The translations under genes and the position numbers were made by a program. From Bacillota bacterium (GTDB taxonomy: Bacteria > Bacillota > Limnochordia > Limnochordales > ZCTH02-B6): 50,799 nt of DNA. The DNA lies in contig JACDOI010000014.1 of assembly GCA_017656145.1 (NCBI GenBank), forward strand, positions 1 to 50,799, given 5' to 3'. Below, one piece after another: positions 1-8,094 of this stretch; the stretch's first letter is position 1; every line of letters starts with the position of its first letter. The notes under the pieces are model-generated. The model worked only from the letters and a program-made list of their open reading frames with translations. It was not told the DNA's origin and did no database searches.

Positions 1-69
1 AGGCTAACGGACACCGAGGATCAGCTTCCTGCCCCGAAGGGCTTGACTCAGACGATGGGAAACTCTATC

Positions 70-98
70 TGGACACCAGCAGGAAAGGGTGCTATAAT
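70..98 (+). promoter_or_regulatory. sigma-A-type promoter of the tRNA-Ala gene
   Basis: TGGACA at 70-75 and a perfect TATAAT at 93-98 are separated by 17 nt. Transcription would start near 105, a few bases before the mature tRNA at 111. Bases 1-69 show no gene that I can support. Confidence 0.75.
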
Positions 99-110
99 AC
101 AAAAGCGCAT

Positions 111-186
111 GGGCCTGTAGCTCAGCTGGGAGAGCGCTGCATTCGCATTGCAGAGGTCGGCGGTTCGAGCCCGCTCAGGTCCACCA
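111..186 (+). tRNA. tRNA-Ala (anticodon CGC)
   Basis: A 76-nt cloverleaf with an encoded CCA tail at 184-186. The acceptor stem pairs GGGCCTG with CAGGTCC and contains the G3:U70 wobble that is the identity element for alanyl-tRNA synthetase. The anticodon stem CTGCA/TGCAG closes a loop TTCGCAT, giving anticodon CGC, which reads GCG, a codon used often in this G+C-rich window. The TTCGA T-loop is present. The gene stands alone between its own promoter and terminator. Confidence 0.97.
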
Positions 187-188
187 TG

Positions 189-230
189 AAAAAGCCCTCC
201 GGAAGCGGGTTTCCGGAGGGCTTGCTTTTT
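189..230. terminator. bidirectional rho-independent terminator between tRNA-Ala and the chemoreceptor gene
   Basis: A 13-bp stem (192-204 with 211-223) closes a 6-nt loop. On the plus strand it is followed by GCTTTTT. On the minus strand it ends in CTTTTTC. It can therefore stop both the tRNA transcript and the converging chemoreceptor transcript. Confidence 0.85.
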
Positions 231-295
231 GCCCGGTCATGTTTGGTGGCCGTTTTGGTGGCCAATGCCGCCGAAGGCCCGCACGGCGCAGGGAT

Positions 296-1774
296 TCACC
301 GGGAGCGATGTGCGTTCCCGGTGACCGCCTCCTGCAACTGGGCCAGCAACACCAAAATCTCCTGGGAGATGTTCACCACTTCGTCTACGTGCTGGAGCGC
401 CTCGTCGCGCCGGCCCTCGTTCCACGAGCGGACGGCTCGCCTGGCGGTCTCGTGCAGCCGCCGGTGGGGTTCCTCAAGAGCCCGAAAAGCCGGGTGGCTC
501 CCGAGCTTCGTCCGGGCGGACCCGTAGTACCAGCGGCCGAGCCGGCAACGGGTGTGATCGGCTACATCCTGCTCCTTGATGGTCTCCCGGCCCAGGCGCA
601 TGGCATGCAGGCGCTGGACCCAGAGGACATGATCGGCCTTGGCCAACTCCAGCAAATCTTCGTCGGCGAGTTCCAGCTCGAGCTGACCGGTCCTTTCCCG
701 CAATCCGGCAAGGGTGGCCTGAAGGTCGCAAACCATCACGGCTACTTCACCGGCGCTCTCCTTGATTTGATTCGTCGCCATGGCGATCTGTTCGGTACTT
801 TGGGCCGACTGCGCCACCGCCTTCGCCTGATCGTCCGACACTTGGGCAATCTCTTGAATGGGCGCCAAGCCCCGCTCAATGTGCCGGCGCATGTCGTCTA
901 AAGCGTCCTGGCTCTCGGCGGCAAGCCCCGTCCATTGGGCCATCTGGTCCGACACGCGGCGCATCGTTTCACCGACCCGGCCCGCTCCGGCTTGGAGGGC
1001 GTCTACCCGGCTTTGAACGTCCTTGACTGCATCGTTGGTCCGTTCGGCCAGCCGCCGCACCTCATCGGCCACGACGGCGAAGCCCCGGCCGTGCTGCCCG
1101 GCCCGGGCCGCCTCGATGGCCGCGTTGAGCGCCAGAAGGTTCGTTTGCTCCGCGATCTCCCGGATGAGCACCAGCACCTCCCGGATGGGATCGACGGAAC
1201 GGGCCAGCTCCCGCACGTGGCCCTGCAACGCTTCGATCGAGCGGCCCGACTCCATCATCCCGTTTAGGGCGGCGCCGATTCGCTCCATCCCTTGCTCGAC
1301 CCGTTCCAGGGCAGTCCGGGCGCCGTGCGCGGCCTGTTCCGAACTGCTCGCCACTTGGGTAACAGAGGCGGACAGCTCCTCGGACAAAGCGGCCAGCTGA
1401 TTCGTCTCATCGTCGAGCCGCCGGGCCTCGCCCGCCAGGGCCCCAGACGCCAATAGGGGACGAGAACCTTGCTCGATGGCCCGCGAAACCGCTCGTTGCA
1501 GTTCGATCAGGCGCCGGTTCCACTGTCTCACCGTCTCGGTCAAGGCCGCGCCGAGCCGTCCGGGAACTTGGGCCGCGAGTTCCGCGGCAGTCGCCAGGCG
1601 GCCTTCCCTCAAGGCGTCCAGGCAGGCGATGAACGTCTCCTCGGCGGGAGGCTTTGTCGATTCCTCGCGTATCTCAAGGGATGGATGGTCCTGGGAGGAC
1701 TGGGACGGCAAAGACGGCGGAATGTCGGATGGGGATTCGACCGGGCGGGCGGTAGCACGTTTCCACCAAATCAT
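296..1774 (-). CDS. soluble methyl-accepting chemotaxis protein with C-terminal CZB zinc-binding domain
   Basis: A 492-residue cytoplasmic chemoreceptor. No membrane segment is visible, so it is not a classical transmembrane receptor. The MCP signalling hairpin has its conserved tip ([21 protein letters not shown]) near residues 205-225, the part that contacts CheA and CheW. Residues 380-465 form a chemoreceptor zinc-binding (CZB) domain with the CxLGxWYYG motif and later histidines including PHRRLH. In related proteins such as TlpD this domain senses redox conditions or hypochlorite through a zinc-bound cysteine. The ATG at 1774 has AGGAAGGTGG upstream. No che or flagellar gene is nearby, so its partners must be elsewhere. 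A 9-bp inverted repeat (296-304 with 316-324) covers the stop codon. Confidence 0.93.
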   Translation of the reverse strand: MIWWKRATARPVESPSDIPPSLPSQSSQDHPSLEIREESTKPPAEETFIACLDALREGRLATAAELAAQVPGRLGAALTETVRQWNRRLIELQRAVSRAIEQGSRPLLASGALAGEARRLDDETNQLAALSEELSASVTQVASSSEQAAHGARTALERVEQGMERIGAALNGMMESGRSIEALQGHVRELARSVDPIREVLVLIREIAEQTNLLALNAAIEAARAGQHGRGFAVVADEVRRLAERTNDAVKDVQSRVDALQAGAGRVGETMRRVSDQMAQWTGLAAESQDALDDMRRHIERGLAPIQEIAQVSDDQAKAVAQSAQSTEQIAMATNQIKESAGEVAVMVCDLQATLAGLRERTGQLELELADEDLLELAKADHVLWVQRLHAMRLGRETIKEQDVADHTRCRLGRWYYGSARTKLGSHPAFRALEEPHRRLHETARRAVRSWNEGRRDEALQHVDEVVNISQEILVLLAQLQEAVTGNAHRSR

Positions 1775-1906
1775 GTTCGCGAGCCACCTTCCTTGGTTCG
1801 TTACCCACGAGTATACGACAGCGGTCGCTTTGGAGCTTCCTCGCGCGGGTTCCCGAAGGCGTCGGGGAGGTTCAGACTGAGCTCATTGATCCGCACACCG
1901 CCGGCG

Positions 1907-1945
1907 CGCCAAGGACCGCCAGCCATGGGCCGCGGTCCTTTGGCG
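1907..1945. other. hairpin-forming inverted repeat between the chemoreceptor and the small exported protein
   Basis: Arms 1907-1919 and 1932-1945 pair almost perfectly (13 bp with one bulge). On the plus strand the repeat is followed by ATCGTTTT. On the minus strand, the direction of the flanking genes, there is no T tract. It could be a weak terminator or an mRNA end-protecting hairpin. The role is uncertain. Confidence 0.4.
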
Positions 1946-1997
1946 ATCGTTTTGACGAGTGCCTATTCAGCTTTCGAGAGCTGACGGATCGGGTGCG

Positions 1998-2408
1998 TCA
2001 ACCGTCTTGCGGCTCCTCCTCCGGGCTCGGACACTCCCAGTGCCACGGCGCCGCACCGGGAGGCAAGCCCCGATGGAATCGCGGTCCAAGCGGTCGAAGC
2101 CAGAACCGGGACCGTTCCCGGAAATCCCGCGGGGACCTTTCGAATCGCTCCGGACGCTCGAATCGTTCCGGCCACAACTGTTGGGCGGCCGCCATCAGCT
2201 CCCGATCCAACTGGGCCAGCTCCTTGAGCAACTCCCGCCGGCGATTCATGAGTGCGTCCCACTGTTCAAGCAGCGCCGCCCGCTCATCGGCCCCGGGCTC
2301 GGCATCCGGTGGTGGCTCATCCGGCTGTGCGAGCGCGGCAACGGGGGTAAAGGCCAGAGCCAGGATGAGACCGACGGCCAGAGCCTTTCGCCATTCCAAG
2401 CTCACCAT
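1998..2408 (-). CDS. small exported protein of unknown function with an Arg/Glu-rich helical region
   Basis: I do not recognise a family. The 136-residue product starts MVSLEWRKALAVG and has a clear signal peptide, hydrophobic through LILALAFTPVAALA with an Ala-x-Ala cleavage site before QPDE. The mature part is an acidic Pro-rich linker, a helical segment (ERAALLEQWDALMNRRRELLKELAQL) likely to form a coiled coil, and a basic Arg-rich C-terminus with a short repeat (PERFERPERFERS). The ATG at 2408 has AAGGA only 3 nt away; the next codon, GTG at 2405, would give better spacing. The gene is divergent from the ABC transporter and precedes the chemoreceptor on the same strand, so co-transcription is possible. 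Confidence 0.6.
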   Translation of the reverse strand: MVSLEWRKALAVGLILALAFTPVAALAQPDEPPPDAEPGADERAALLEQWDALMNRRRELLKELAQLDRELMAAAQQLWPERFERPERFERSPRDFRERSRFWLRPLGPRFHRGLPPGAAPWHWECPSPEEEPQDG

Positions 2409-2747
2409 TATTCCTTCAGACACCTCCGGGGGCAGGTCTTCACTGGGAATGACGTCGGCATTGCCCCGGGGGTTCACCCAAGACCGAGAATCTCTGGTAA
2501 TGCCGTAGTCCGTTTTGGGTGCATCTTTCTTCTTTGAGTTTCCAGGTTTTCTTTTATACCATGAACAGGAATGAATCCGGCCGCAACGAAACACTTACCG
2601 GCGATCCAGGACGCCGAACGGCTTCGAGCGACAAGCCTTCGGGCGGATGGCGGAAGATCCCTTGTCGCCGGGAGGCTTTGGCGAACCATGAAGCCGGTCG
2701 GGAAGTCGGGGAGAGCCTGAGTTTAGGTGCAAAGGGGGATCAGAGCG
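2409..2747. other. divergent intergenic region upstream of the ABC transporter
   Basis: These 339 bp separate the exported-protein gene from the ABC transporter. A T-rich, relatively A+T-rich block lies at about 2515-2560. It contains TTGAGT (2534-2539) and TATACC (2555-2560), but the 15-nt spacing is short for a sigma-A promoter, so I call this only a weak plus-strand candidate. No convincing riboswitch, small ORF or minus-strand promoter was seen. Confidence 0.3.
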
Positions 2748-4451
2748 TTGCGAAGGTTGATGACCATTGGGCTGGCGGTATCCTTGTTGCTGGCGGCCGT
2801 CGGGCCGCTTTCGGCCCAGGATGTCGAGTGGAGCCCCAGGGGGCCCTATGTGGACGAAATTCTTTTACCGATTATCACGGACCAGGAAGCCCAGCTCATC
2901 GCCTTGCGCCGGGGTGACATCCACGTTTATCCCGGTCTTGTCAGTCCGACCCACATCGAGACGCTGGAAGCCGATCCCAACGTCGACATTACGTTGAGTC
3001 CCGGGTTTCACTTTTTCTACCTGGCGATGAACATGCGCCGGGAACCGTTGAACGACATCGTCATCCGCCGCGCGCTGGCGCACGCCATCAATCGGGAGGA
3101 GATCGTCCTCTCTCTGTTCCAAGGCTACGTCTTGCCTTTGGCCGAGTTCGTGCCCCCGGCGTCTCCGTTTTACAATCCGGACACGGATGTTGCCCAGTAC
3201 GATCCCGAGCTGGCCCGGCAAATTTTGGACGACGCGGGGTACCGGGTGGGCCCCGATGGGATCCGGATCAACCCGCGCACGGGCGAGCCGCTGCGCGAGA
3301 TGACGATCTTGACACCGACGTATGAGGTGGCGCCCACCTCGGCCCAGCTGGGGGCCATGATCGCCGAAGCGGCCCGTTCGATCGGCTTGCCCGTGCGAGC
3401 CGAACCGCTTGACTTCAACGTCATCCTTGACCGCATTCAGAACGAGAGCGACGGTGACCGGGACTTCGACATGTATGTTCTGGCCTGGGGTTTGACCCGG
3501 TTCCCGACCCATCTTTACTCGCTGTTCCACTCCAGTTTCGACGTCGACGGCGCGGAAAACACGCCCGGCTTGCGGGATCCGGAGTACGACGCGGCCGCTG
3601 AGAGGGTGTGGACGCCTCGCAATTTGGATGAAGCGATGGAAGCGGCCTACCGGGCCCAGGAGATTTTGAGCTGGCTGCAGCCGTACGTGCCGCTGTACTC
3701 CCGGCCCTACATGGACGCGTTCCGCTCGGATGTCGTCACCGGTTACGTGCCGCACCTTGGCTACGGTGCTGCCAGCAACGTGTACTTTAGCATCTGGACG
3801 CCGCTCAACATCCGGCGGGTCGACCGGGAGCGGGGCGGCACCGTCCGGTGGCTTTTGCCGGAGGAGCCGAGCAGTCTGAACGTTTTGGTGGGCACATCCG
3901 CCTATGACTTCCAGGTATTCGGCTTGGTCTACGGCCCCGGCCTCATCGCGGCGGAACCCGTCAATAACGAGGACTTCCCCTGGGAAGCGGAGCGGTGGGA
4001 AGTGGGCACCTGGATTACCCCTGAAGGCACCGAGGGCACCAAGGTGACCTATTGGCTCCGGGACGACATCACCTGGCACGACGGCGTGCCCTTCACCGCT
4101 GAGGACATCAAGTTCACGATGGACTACTTAAAGGAGCAGCGGGTGCCGAAATACCAGACCACCTGGAGCGACTACAGCCACGCCGAGGTGCACGACGATC
4201 ATACGATCACGGTGTACTTCAACACCGTCAGCTACTGGCACACCTATAACGTCGCGGGCTTCCTCGCCAAACATATCTGGGAGGACGTCGAGAAGTTCGA
4301 CGAGTTTGAGCCGTGGAACGAGCCTCACCCGACGGTGGAAGGGCTGACGAAGATGATCGGCACGGGTCCCTTCGTCTTCAAGGAGTACGTCCCGGGCGAG
4401 TACGTGCGGGTTGTCCACTACGAGGACTTCTGGGCCGGTTTGGATCGGTAA
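2748..4451 (+). CDS. ABC transporter solute-binding protein, peptide/nickel class (SBP family 5), apparently circularly permuted
   Basis: An exported ligand-binding protein for the importer encoded next. TTG at 2748 is chosen because AAAGGGGG lies 9 nt upstream; GTG at 2727 is the longer alternative. Residues 1-24 are a signal peptide ending LSA-Q, with no lipobox cysteine. The domain order is reversed relative to DppA or OppA. The mature protein begins with PYVDEILLPIITDQEAQ, then LNDIVIRRALAHAINREEIV near residue 101 and a YDPELARQILDDAG helix, all features of the C-terminal half of the family. After about residue 355 comes the normal N-terminal half: GGTVRWLLPEEPSSLN (363), WHDGVPFTAEDIKFTM (443) and GTGPFVFKEY (538). 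It stops at EDFWAGLDR, exactly where the family would continue into the segment found here at the N-terminus. Length, 567 residues, is normal for the family. The substrate cannot be read from sequence. Confidence 0.9.
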   Translation: MRRLMTIGLAVSLLLAAVGPLSAQDVEWSPRGPYVDEILLPIITDQEAQLIALRRGDIHVYPGLVSPTHIETLEADPNVDITLSPGFHFFYLAMNMRREPLNDIVIRRALAHAINREEIVLSLFQGYVLPLAEFVPPASPFYNPDTDVAQYDPELARQILDDAGYRVGPDGIRINPRTGEPLREMTILTPTYEVAPTSAQLGAMIAEAARSIGLPVRAEPLDFNVILDRIQNESDGDRDFDMYVLAWGLTRFPTHLYSLFHSSFDVDGAENTPGLRDPEYDAAAERVWTPRNLDEAMEAAYRAQEILSWLQPYVPLYSRPYMDAFRSDVVTGYVPHLGYGAASNVYFSIWTPLNIRRVDRERGGTVRWLLPEEPSSLNVLVGTSAYDFQVFGLVYGPGLIAAEPVNNEDFPWEAERWEVGTWITPEGTEGTKVTYWLRDDITWHDGVPFTAEDIKFTMDYLKEQRVPKYQTTWSDYSHAEVHDDHTITVYFNTVSYWHTYNVAGFLAKHIWEDVEKFDEFEPWNEPHPTVEGLTKMIGTGPFVFKEYVPGEYVRVVHYEDFWAGLDR

Positions 4452-4518
4452 GTCGTGAAGGAGTGCCGGGCGCCGGCGGGGCATCTCCGCTTTCGACCAC
4501 GCCCGGAAGGTCCAAGGA

Positions 4519-4550
4519 CAGGAGGCAGGCCCTGGCGGGCCTGCCTCCTG
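4519..4550 (+). other. strong intergenic hairpin between binding-protein and permease genes
   Basis: A perfect 13-bp stem (4519-4531 with 4538-4550) closes a 6-nt loop with no T tract after it. In many importer operons such a structure protects the 3' end of the binding-protein message and reduces read-through, so that binding protein is made in excess over permease. That role is inferred here. Confidence 0.6.
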
Positions 4551-4632
4551 TGCAGATGTCTCACGGGACAAGGAGAGACTCGTCACTGGAGCCGGCAGGC
4601 CTTGTGTCTTCAGCGCGAAAGGGCGATAGGCA

Positions 4633-5598
4633 ATGACGGGAACGTACTTCGTTCGCCGGGTTGGCTATGGGCTGATCACGCTGTTTGTCGTCATGACGTT
4701 CAACTTCATCATCTTCCGCATCATGCCCGGCGATCCGGTTTCGCTGATCTTGAACCCGGAGTTTTCGCCCGAGGTCCGGCAGCTGTTGCGGGAAATGTAC
4801 GGCCTCGATCAGCCGCTGCTCACCCAATACTTCCTTTACCTGAAGAGCTTGCTCGCGTTCGACTTCGGACATTCGTTCTACAGCCGTCGCCCGGTGCTGG
4901 ATGAACTGATGGCCCGCCTGCCCAACACGTTGATGCTTTTAGGAACCGCGTTTGCGCTCAATGTCGTCATCGGGGTGGCATTGGGCATCAAGATGGCCGC
5001 CCGTGCGGGGAGCAGGCTTGATACCGGTGTCACCGGCGTGTCTTTGTTCCTCAACGCGATGCCGCCGTTTTTCATCGGGTTGCTGTTGCTGTTGGCCTTC
5101 GGCTACTATTGGCCGATCTTTCCCGTCCGCGGAACAATGAGCGTTCCGCCGCCCACCGGGCAGTGGGCGATATTGCTGGATCGCATTCACCACTTGGTGC
5201 TGCCGGTGACGGCCGTAACCTTGAGCGGGTTTGGGTCGTGGTACTTGTACACCCGCAACAACGTGTTGGGAGCCCTCGGGCAAGACTTCGTGCTCACCGC
5301 CCGGGCCAAGGGGTTGACCCACCGCGAGATCCTCTACAGGCACGCGTTTCGAAGCGTTCTGCCACCCATCGTTACGTTGGTGTTTCTTTCCTTGCCCGGA
5401 GTCATTACCGGTGCGGTCATTACGGAGACGATTTTTTCGCTCTACGGCGTTGGGCGTTATTTGATCGACGCTACGCTGCAGCAAGACTACCCGGTGGTGC
5501 AAGGATGTTTTTACATCATCGCCCTGGCTGTGATCATTTGCAACTTTTTGGCGGACCTGGTCTACGGGCTGGTCGATCCGCGGATCCGGCTGAGGTGA
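4633..5598 (+). CDS. ABC transporter permease, DppB/OppB type
   Basis: A 321-residue integral membrane subunit of the peptide/nickel-class importer. It has the usual N-terminal helix followed by RIMPGDP, a long external loop, and further helices. The ATPase-contacting EAA loop, ARAKGLTHREILYRHAFRS, lies near residue 224 and matches the family consensus. ATG at 4633 follows GGGCGATAGG. The gene lies 182 bp after the binding-protein gene, across the hairpin, and 8 bp before the second permease, whose ribosome-binding site overlaps its stop codon. Confidence 0.95.
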   Translation: MTGTYFVRRVGYGLITLFVVMTFNFIIFRIMPGDPVSLILNPEFSPEVRQLLREMYGLDQPLLTQYFLYLKSLLAFDFGHSFYSRRPVLDELMARLPNTLMLLGTAFALNVVIGVALGIKMAARAGSRLDTGVTGVSLFLNAMPPFFIGLLLLLAFGYYWPIFPVRGTMSVPPPTGQWAILLDRIHHLVLPVTAVTLSGFGSWYLYTRNNVLGALGQDFVLTARAKGLTHREILYRHAFRSVLPPIVTLVFLSLPGVITGAVITETIFSLYGVGRYLIDATLQQDYPVVQGCFYIIALAVIICNFLADLVYGLVDPRIRLR

Positions 5599-5605
5599 GC
5601 ATGCT

Positions 5606-7093
5606 GTGAACGACGTCCGCAATCCCCGATCCAACCCGCCGGCCGGTCGAGGGCCTGCTCCCCTTGGCCCGTTCCGCCAAGCGGCGACCGCCCGCCGTCC
5701 CGGACCCGTCCGGGAGGTGTGGCAGGAGTTCCGGCGCTCGCCCCGGGGCATGCTCGGGCTCGGGATTTTCCTCGTGTTTCTCTTCCTGGGCCTGGCCGCG
5801 CCGTGGCTGACGCCTTACCATCCGCTGGAAGATCAGTTTCTCGCGGATCGCATGGCTCGTCCGGCGTGGATGCGGTATGTTTCCCGTTACCGCGAGGCGC
5901 CGGTCACCGTGGACCTCTTCCTGTTTGACAACTGGGCCGTCTCCGTCGAGGAAAACGTAGAGACGGAGCGAAGCGAGCAGGACGGCCAGAACGTTCTCTT
6001 GGTGCGGCCCGCGGGCCCGGGGCCGGCCCGGCTCGTTCTGGAACATCGCTTCGAGTACCGGGCAAAACCCCCGGGAACGTTTTTTGTGCAAGTGCCATAC
6101 GGGTTTTCCGGCGGCCCCGGAGCCACCGCCACCGCTGGGCTATGGCTTTCGGCGCCGGACGGTCAAGAGTATGCGCTTTGGACGTCGCGGCGGCTTGGCA
6201 ACGAGGTCCGGTGGACGACCCAGCGGATCGACTCCCGGGACATGCAGCTGAAGATGCGGCTGGGCTTTCGACCGTTCGCCAACCTGGCCTCCGAACTCTT
6301 GCGGGTGCCGGGCGAGTACCGGCTCACGCTCGAAGTGACCTTTGAAGGCGGGCGTGAGGCCGACGCCGTGTTCCGCCTGGGCGAGAGCCGCTTGCGCATT
6401 CCCGGCCAGCTCCACGGTCTGATGGGCACAGACCACTTGGGCGGGGACTTATGGTCGCAGTTCGTCTACGGCACCCGGACGTCTTTAATGATCGGGTTCG
6501 TCGTCGCCGTCATCGCGGTCGTGGTGGGAACGGTGGTCGGAATTGTCAGCGGTTACGTCGGCCGGTGGGTGGATGAGGTGTTGATGCGGCTTGTCGACGT
6601 GTTCATTTCGATCCCGTTTCTGCCCATCCTGATCGTCCTGGTGGCGGTGACGGGCAAGAGCTTGTGGAACTTGGTGCTGGTCATCGGGCTGTTTTCGTGG
6701 ATGAGCGTCGCCCGCCTCGTCCGGTCCCAGACGTTGACGTTGCGGGAGCGGGCGTTTGTTGAAGCCGCCCGGGCCGCGGGTGCCCGACCGGCGTACATCA
6801 TGGTCACCCACATCCTGCCCAACGTGCTTGGACTTGTGTTCGCGTCGCTGGTGCTGTTGGTGCCCAGCGCCATCGTGGCGGAAGCGACGTTGAGCTTTCT
6901 GGGTTTTGGCGACCCGCGGGTCCCAACCTGGGGACGGATGCTGCAAAACGCCCGGGGCTTTGGCGCCTTCGGCGAGCTGGCCTGGTGGTGGATTCTTCCC
7001 CCTGGGCTCGCCTTGACGGTGCTGGCCATGGCGTTCGTATTCATCGGCAACACCCTGGACGATATCCTGAACCGCCGGGGGAAGGAGAGGTAG
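5606..7093 (+). CDS. ABC transporter permease, DppC/OppC type, with large extracytoplasmic insertion
   Basis: The second permease is 495 residues, against roughly 280-310 for typical DppC proteins. After a proline-rich N-terminus and the first helix (about residues 48-70, ending in LTPYHPLEDQ), the family's short loop is replaced by about 175 extra residues (roughly 92-268) rich in aromatic and beta-prone stretches. The canonical fold resumes at GTDHLGGDLWSQFVYGTRTSL (274), and the EAA loop VEAARAAGARPAYIMVTHILPN lies near 386. The insert faces outside, where the binding protein docks. The start is GTG at 5606, with AGGTGAG overlapping the stop of the upstream permease. It is probably one coupled transcript with its neighbours. 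Confidence 0.94.
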   Translation: MNDVRNPRSNPPAGRGPAPLGPFRQAATARRPGPVREVWQEFRRSPRGMLGLGIFLVFLFLGLAAPWLTPYHPLEDQFLADRMARPAWMRYVSRYREAPVTVDLFLFDNWAVSVEENVETERSEQDGQNVLLVRPAGPGPARLVLEHRFEYRAKPPGTFFVQVPYGFSGGPGATATAGLWLSAPDGQEYALWTSRRLGNEVRWTTQRIDSRDMQLKMRLGFRPFANLASELLRVPGEYRLTLEVTFEGGREADAVFRLGESRLRIPGQLHGLMGTDHLGGDLWSQFVYGTRTSLMIGFVVAVIAVVVGTVVGIVSGYVGRWVDEVLMRLVDVFISIPFLPILIVLVAVTGKSLWNLVLVIGLFSWMSVARLVRSQTLTLRERAFVEAARAAGARPAYIMVTHILPNVLGLVFASLVLLVPSAIVAEATLSFLGFGDPRVPTWGRMLQNARGFGAFGELAWWWILPPGLALTVLAMAFVFIGNTLDDILNRRGKER

Positions 7094-7101
7094 GTGCCGG
7101 C

Positions 7102-8094
7102 GTGGCCGAACTGGTCGTTGACAACTTGCAGATGCATTACCGCACCCGCGAGGGCGACGTCCGGGCGGTAGACGGTGTGAGCTTTACCGTGGCGCCGGGC
7201 CGGGCCTTGGGCATCGTGGGCGAATCGGGATGCGGCAAATCCAGTCTCGGGCTCACCCTGCTCCGGTTGCTGCCGGACAACGGACGGGTCGTAGGCGGTT
7301 CGGTCCGGCTGGACGGCGACGACCTTTTGGCTATGGACGAGGAAACGTTCCGGCGCCGGGTTCGCTGGCGGCGTATTTCCATGGTGTTCCAAGGGGCCAT
7401 GGGGGCGCTGAACCCGGTGTTGACCGTCGGCGGCCAGATCACCGAAGCGATCTTGGCCCACGAGCGGGTAAGCTTGGCCGACGCGGAGCGGCGGGCCCGG
7501 GAGCTGCTTGAAATGGTCGGAATCAATCCCGTCCGGTTTGGTGATTATCCCCACCAGTTCAGCGGCGGGATGAAGCAGCGGGCTGTCATCGCCATGGCTT
7601 TGGCATGCAACCCTGAGCTGGTCATCGCCGACGAGCCGACTACGGCCCTTGACGTCATGGTGCAAGCGCAAGTGCTTGAGGCCATCGCGGGTTTGCGGCG
7701 ACAGCGGCAGCTGTCCATGATCCTGGTCAGCCACGACTTGTCGGTCATCGCCCAGATGTGCGACGAAGTGGCGGTCATGTACGCTGGCAAGATCGTCGAG
7801 TACGGGCCGGTCGAAGAAGTGTTCGTGCACCCGAAGCATCCGTACACGCAGGGGCTGACCCAAGCGTTTCCCGACATCCGGGGGGATCGGGCACCCATCG
7901 TCTCCATTCCGGGCAACCCGCCTCATCTTGCCGATCCGCCCACCGGCTGCCGGTTTCATCCCCGCTGTCCGTTGGCGGGCGAGGACTGCGCGCGGCTGGA
8001 GCCGGTGCTTGATGCAAAAGGCTCCCCCAGCCACCGGGTCGCCTGCCACCGGGTGGCGGAGGACGGCAGCGTCGCGGAGGTGAAGTTCGGATGA
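7102..8094 (+). CDS. peptide/nickel ABC transporter ATP-binding protein, DppD type
   Basis: A 330-residue ATPase. Walker A GESGCGKSS is at residues 40-48, the signature SGGMKQR near 154, Walker B LVIADEPTTALD near 173-184, and the switch histidine is in SHDLSVI. The oligopeptide-transporter C-terminal region contains CRFHPRCPLAGEDC (from about residue 283) and a later cysteine in RVACH. Some characterised OppD and DppD proteins hold a 4Fe-4S cluster with such cysteines. GTG at 7102 is chosen over longer in-frame options because the upstream extension lies inside the permease gene and GGAGAGGTAGG precedes GTG. The next gene overlaps by ATGA. Confidence 0.94.
   Translation: MAELVVDNLQMHYRTREGDVRAVDGVSFTVAPGRALGIVGESGCGKSSLGLTLLRLLPDNGRVVGGSVRLDGDDLLAMDEETFRRRVRWRRISMVFQGAMGALNPVLTVGGQITEAILAHERVSLADAERRARELLEMVGINPVRFGDYPHQFSGGMKQRAVIAMALACNPELVIADEPTTALDVMVQAQVLEAIAGLRRQRQLSMILVSHDLSVIAQMCDEVAVMYAGKIVEYGPVEEVFVHPKHPYTQGLTQAFPDIRGDRAPIVSIPGNPPHLADPPTGCRFHPRCPLAGEDCARLEPVLDAKGSPSHRVACHRVAEDGSVAEVKFG

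Noticed and set aside
186-901. Plus-strand open frames starting at or just after the tRNA CCA end
   Set aside because: They run through the terminator and antisense to the chemoreceptor gene, with no ribosome-binding site.
2865-4079. 404-codon minus-strand frame antisense to the binding protein gene
   Set aside because: Shadow frame; the plus strand has family motifs throughout and a signal peptide.
6553-8049. Long minus-strand frame antisense to the permease and DppD-type ATPase
   Set aside because: Shadow of clear ABC transporter genes. Composition is typical of out-of-frame G+C-rich DNA.
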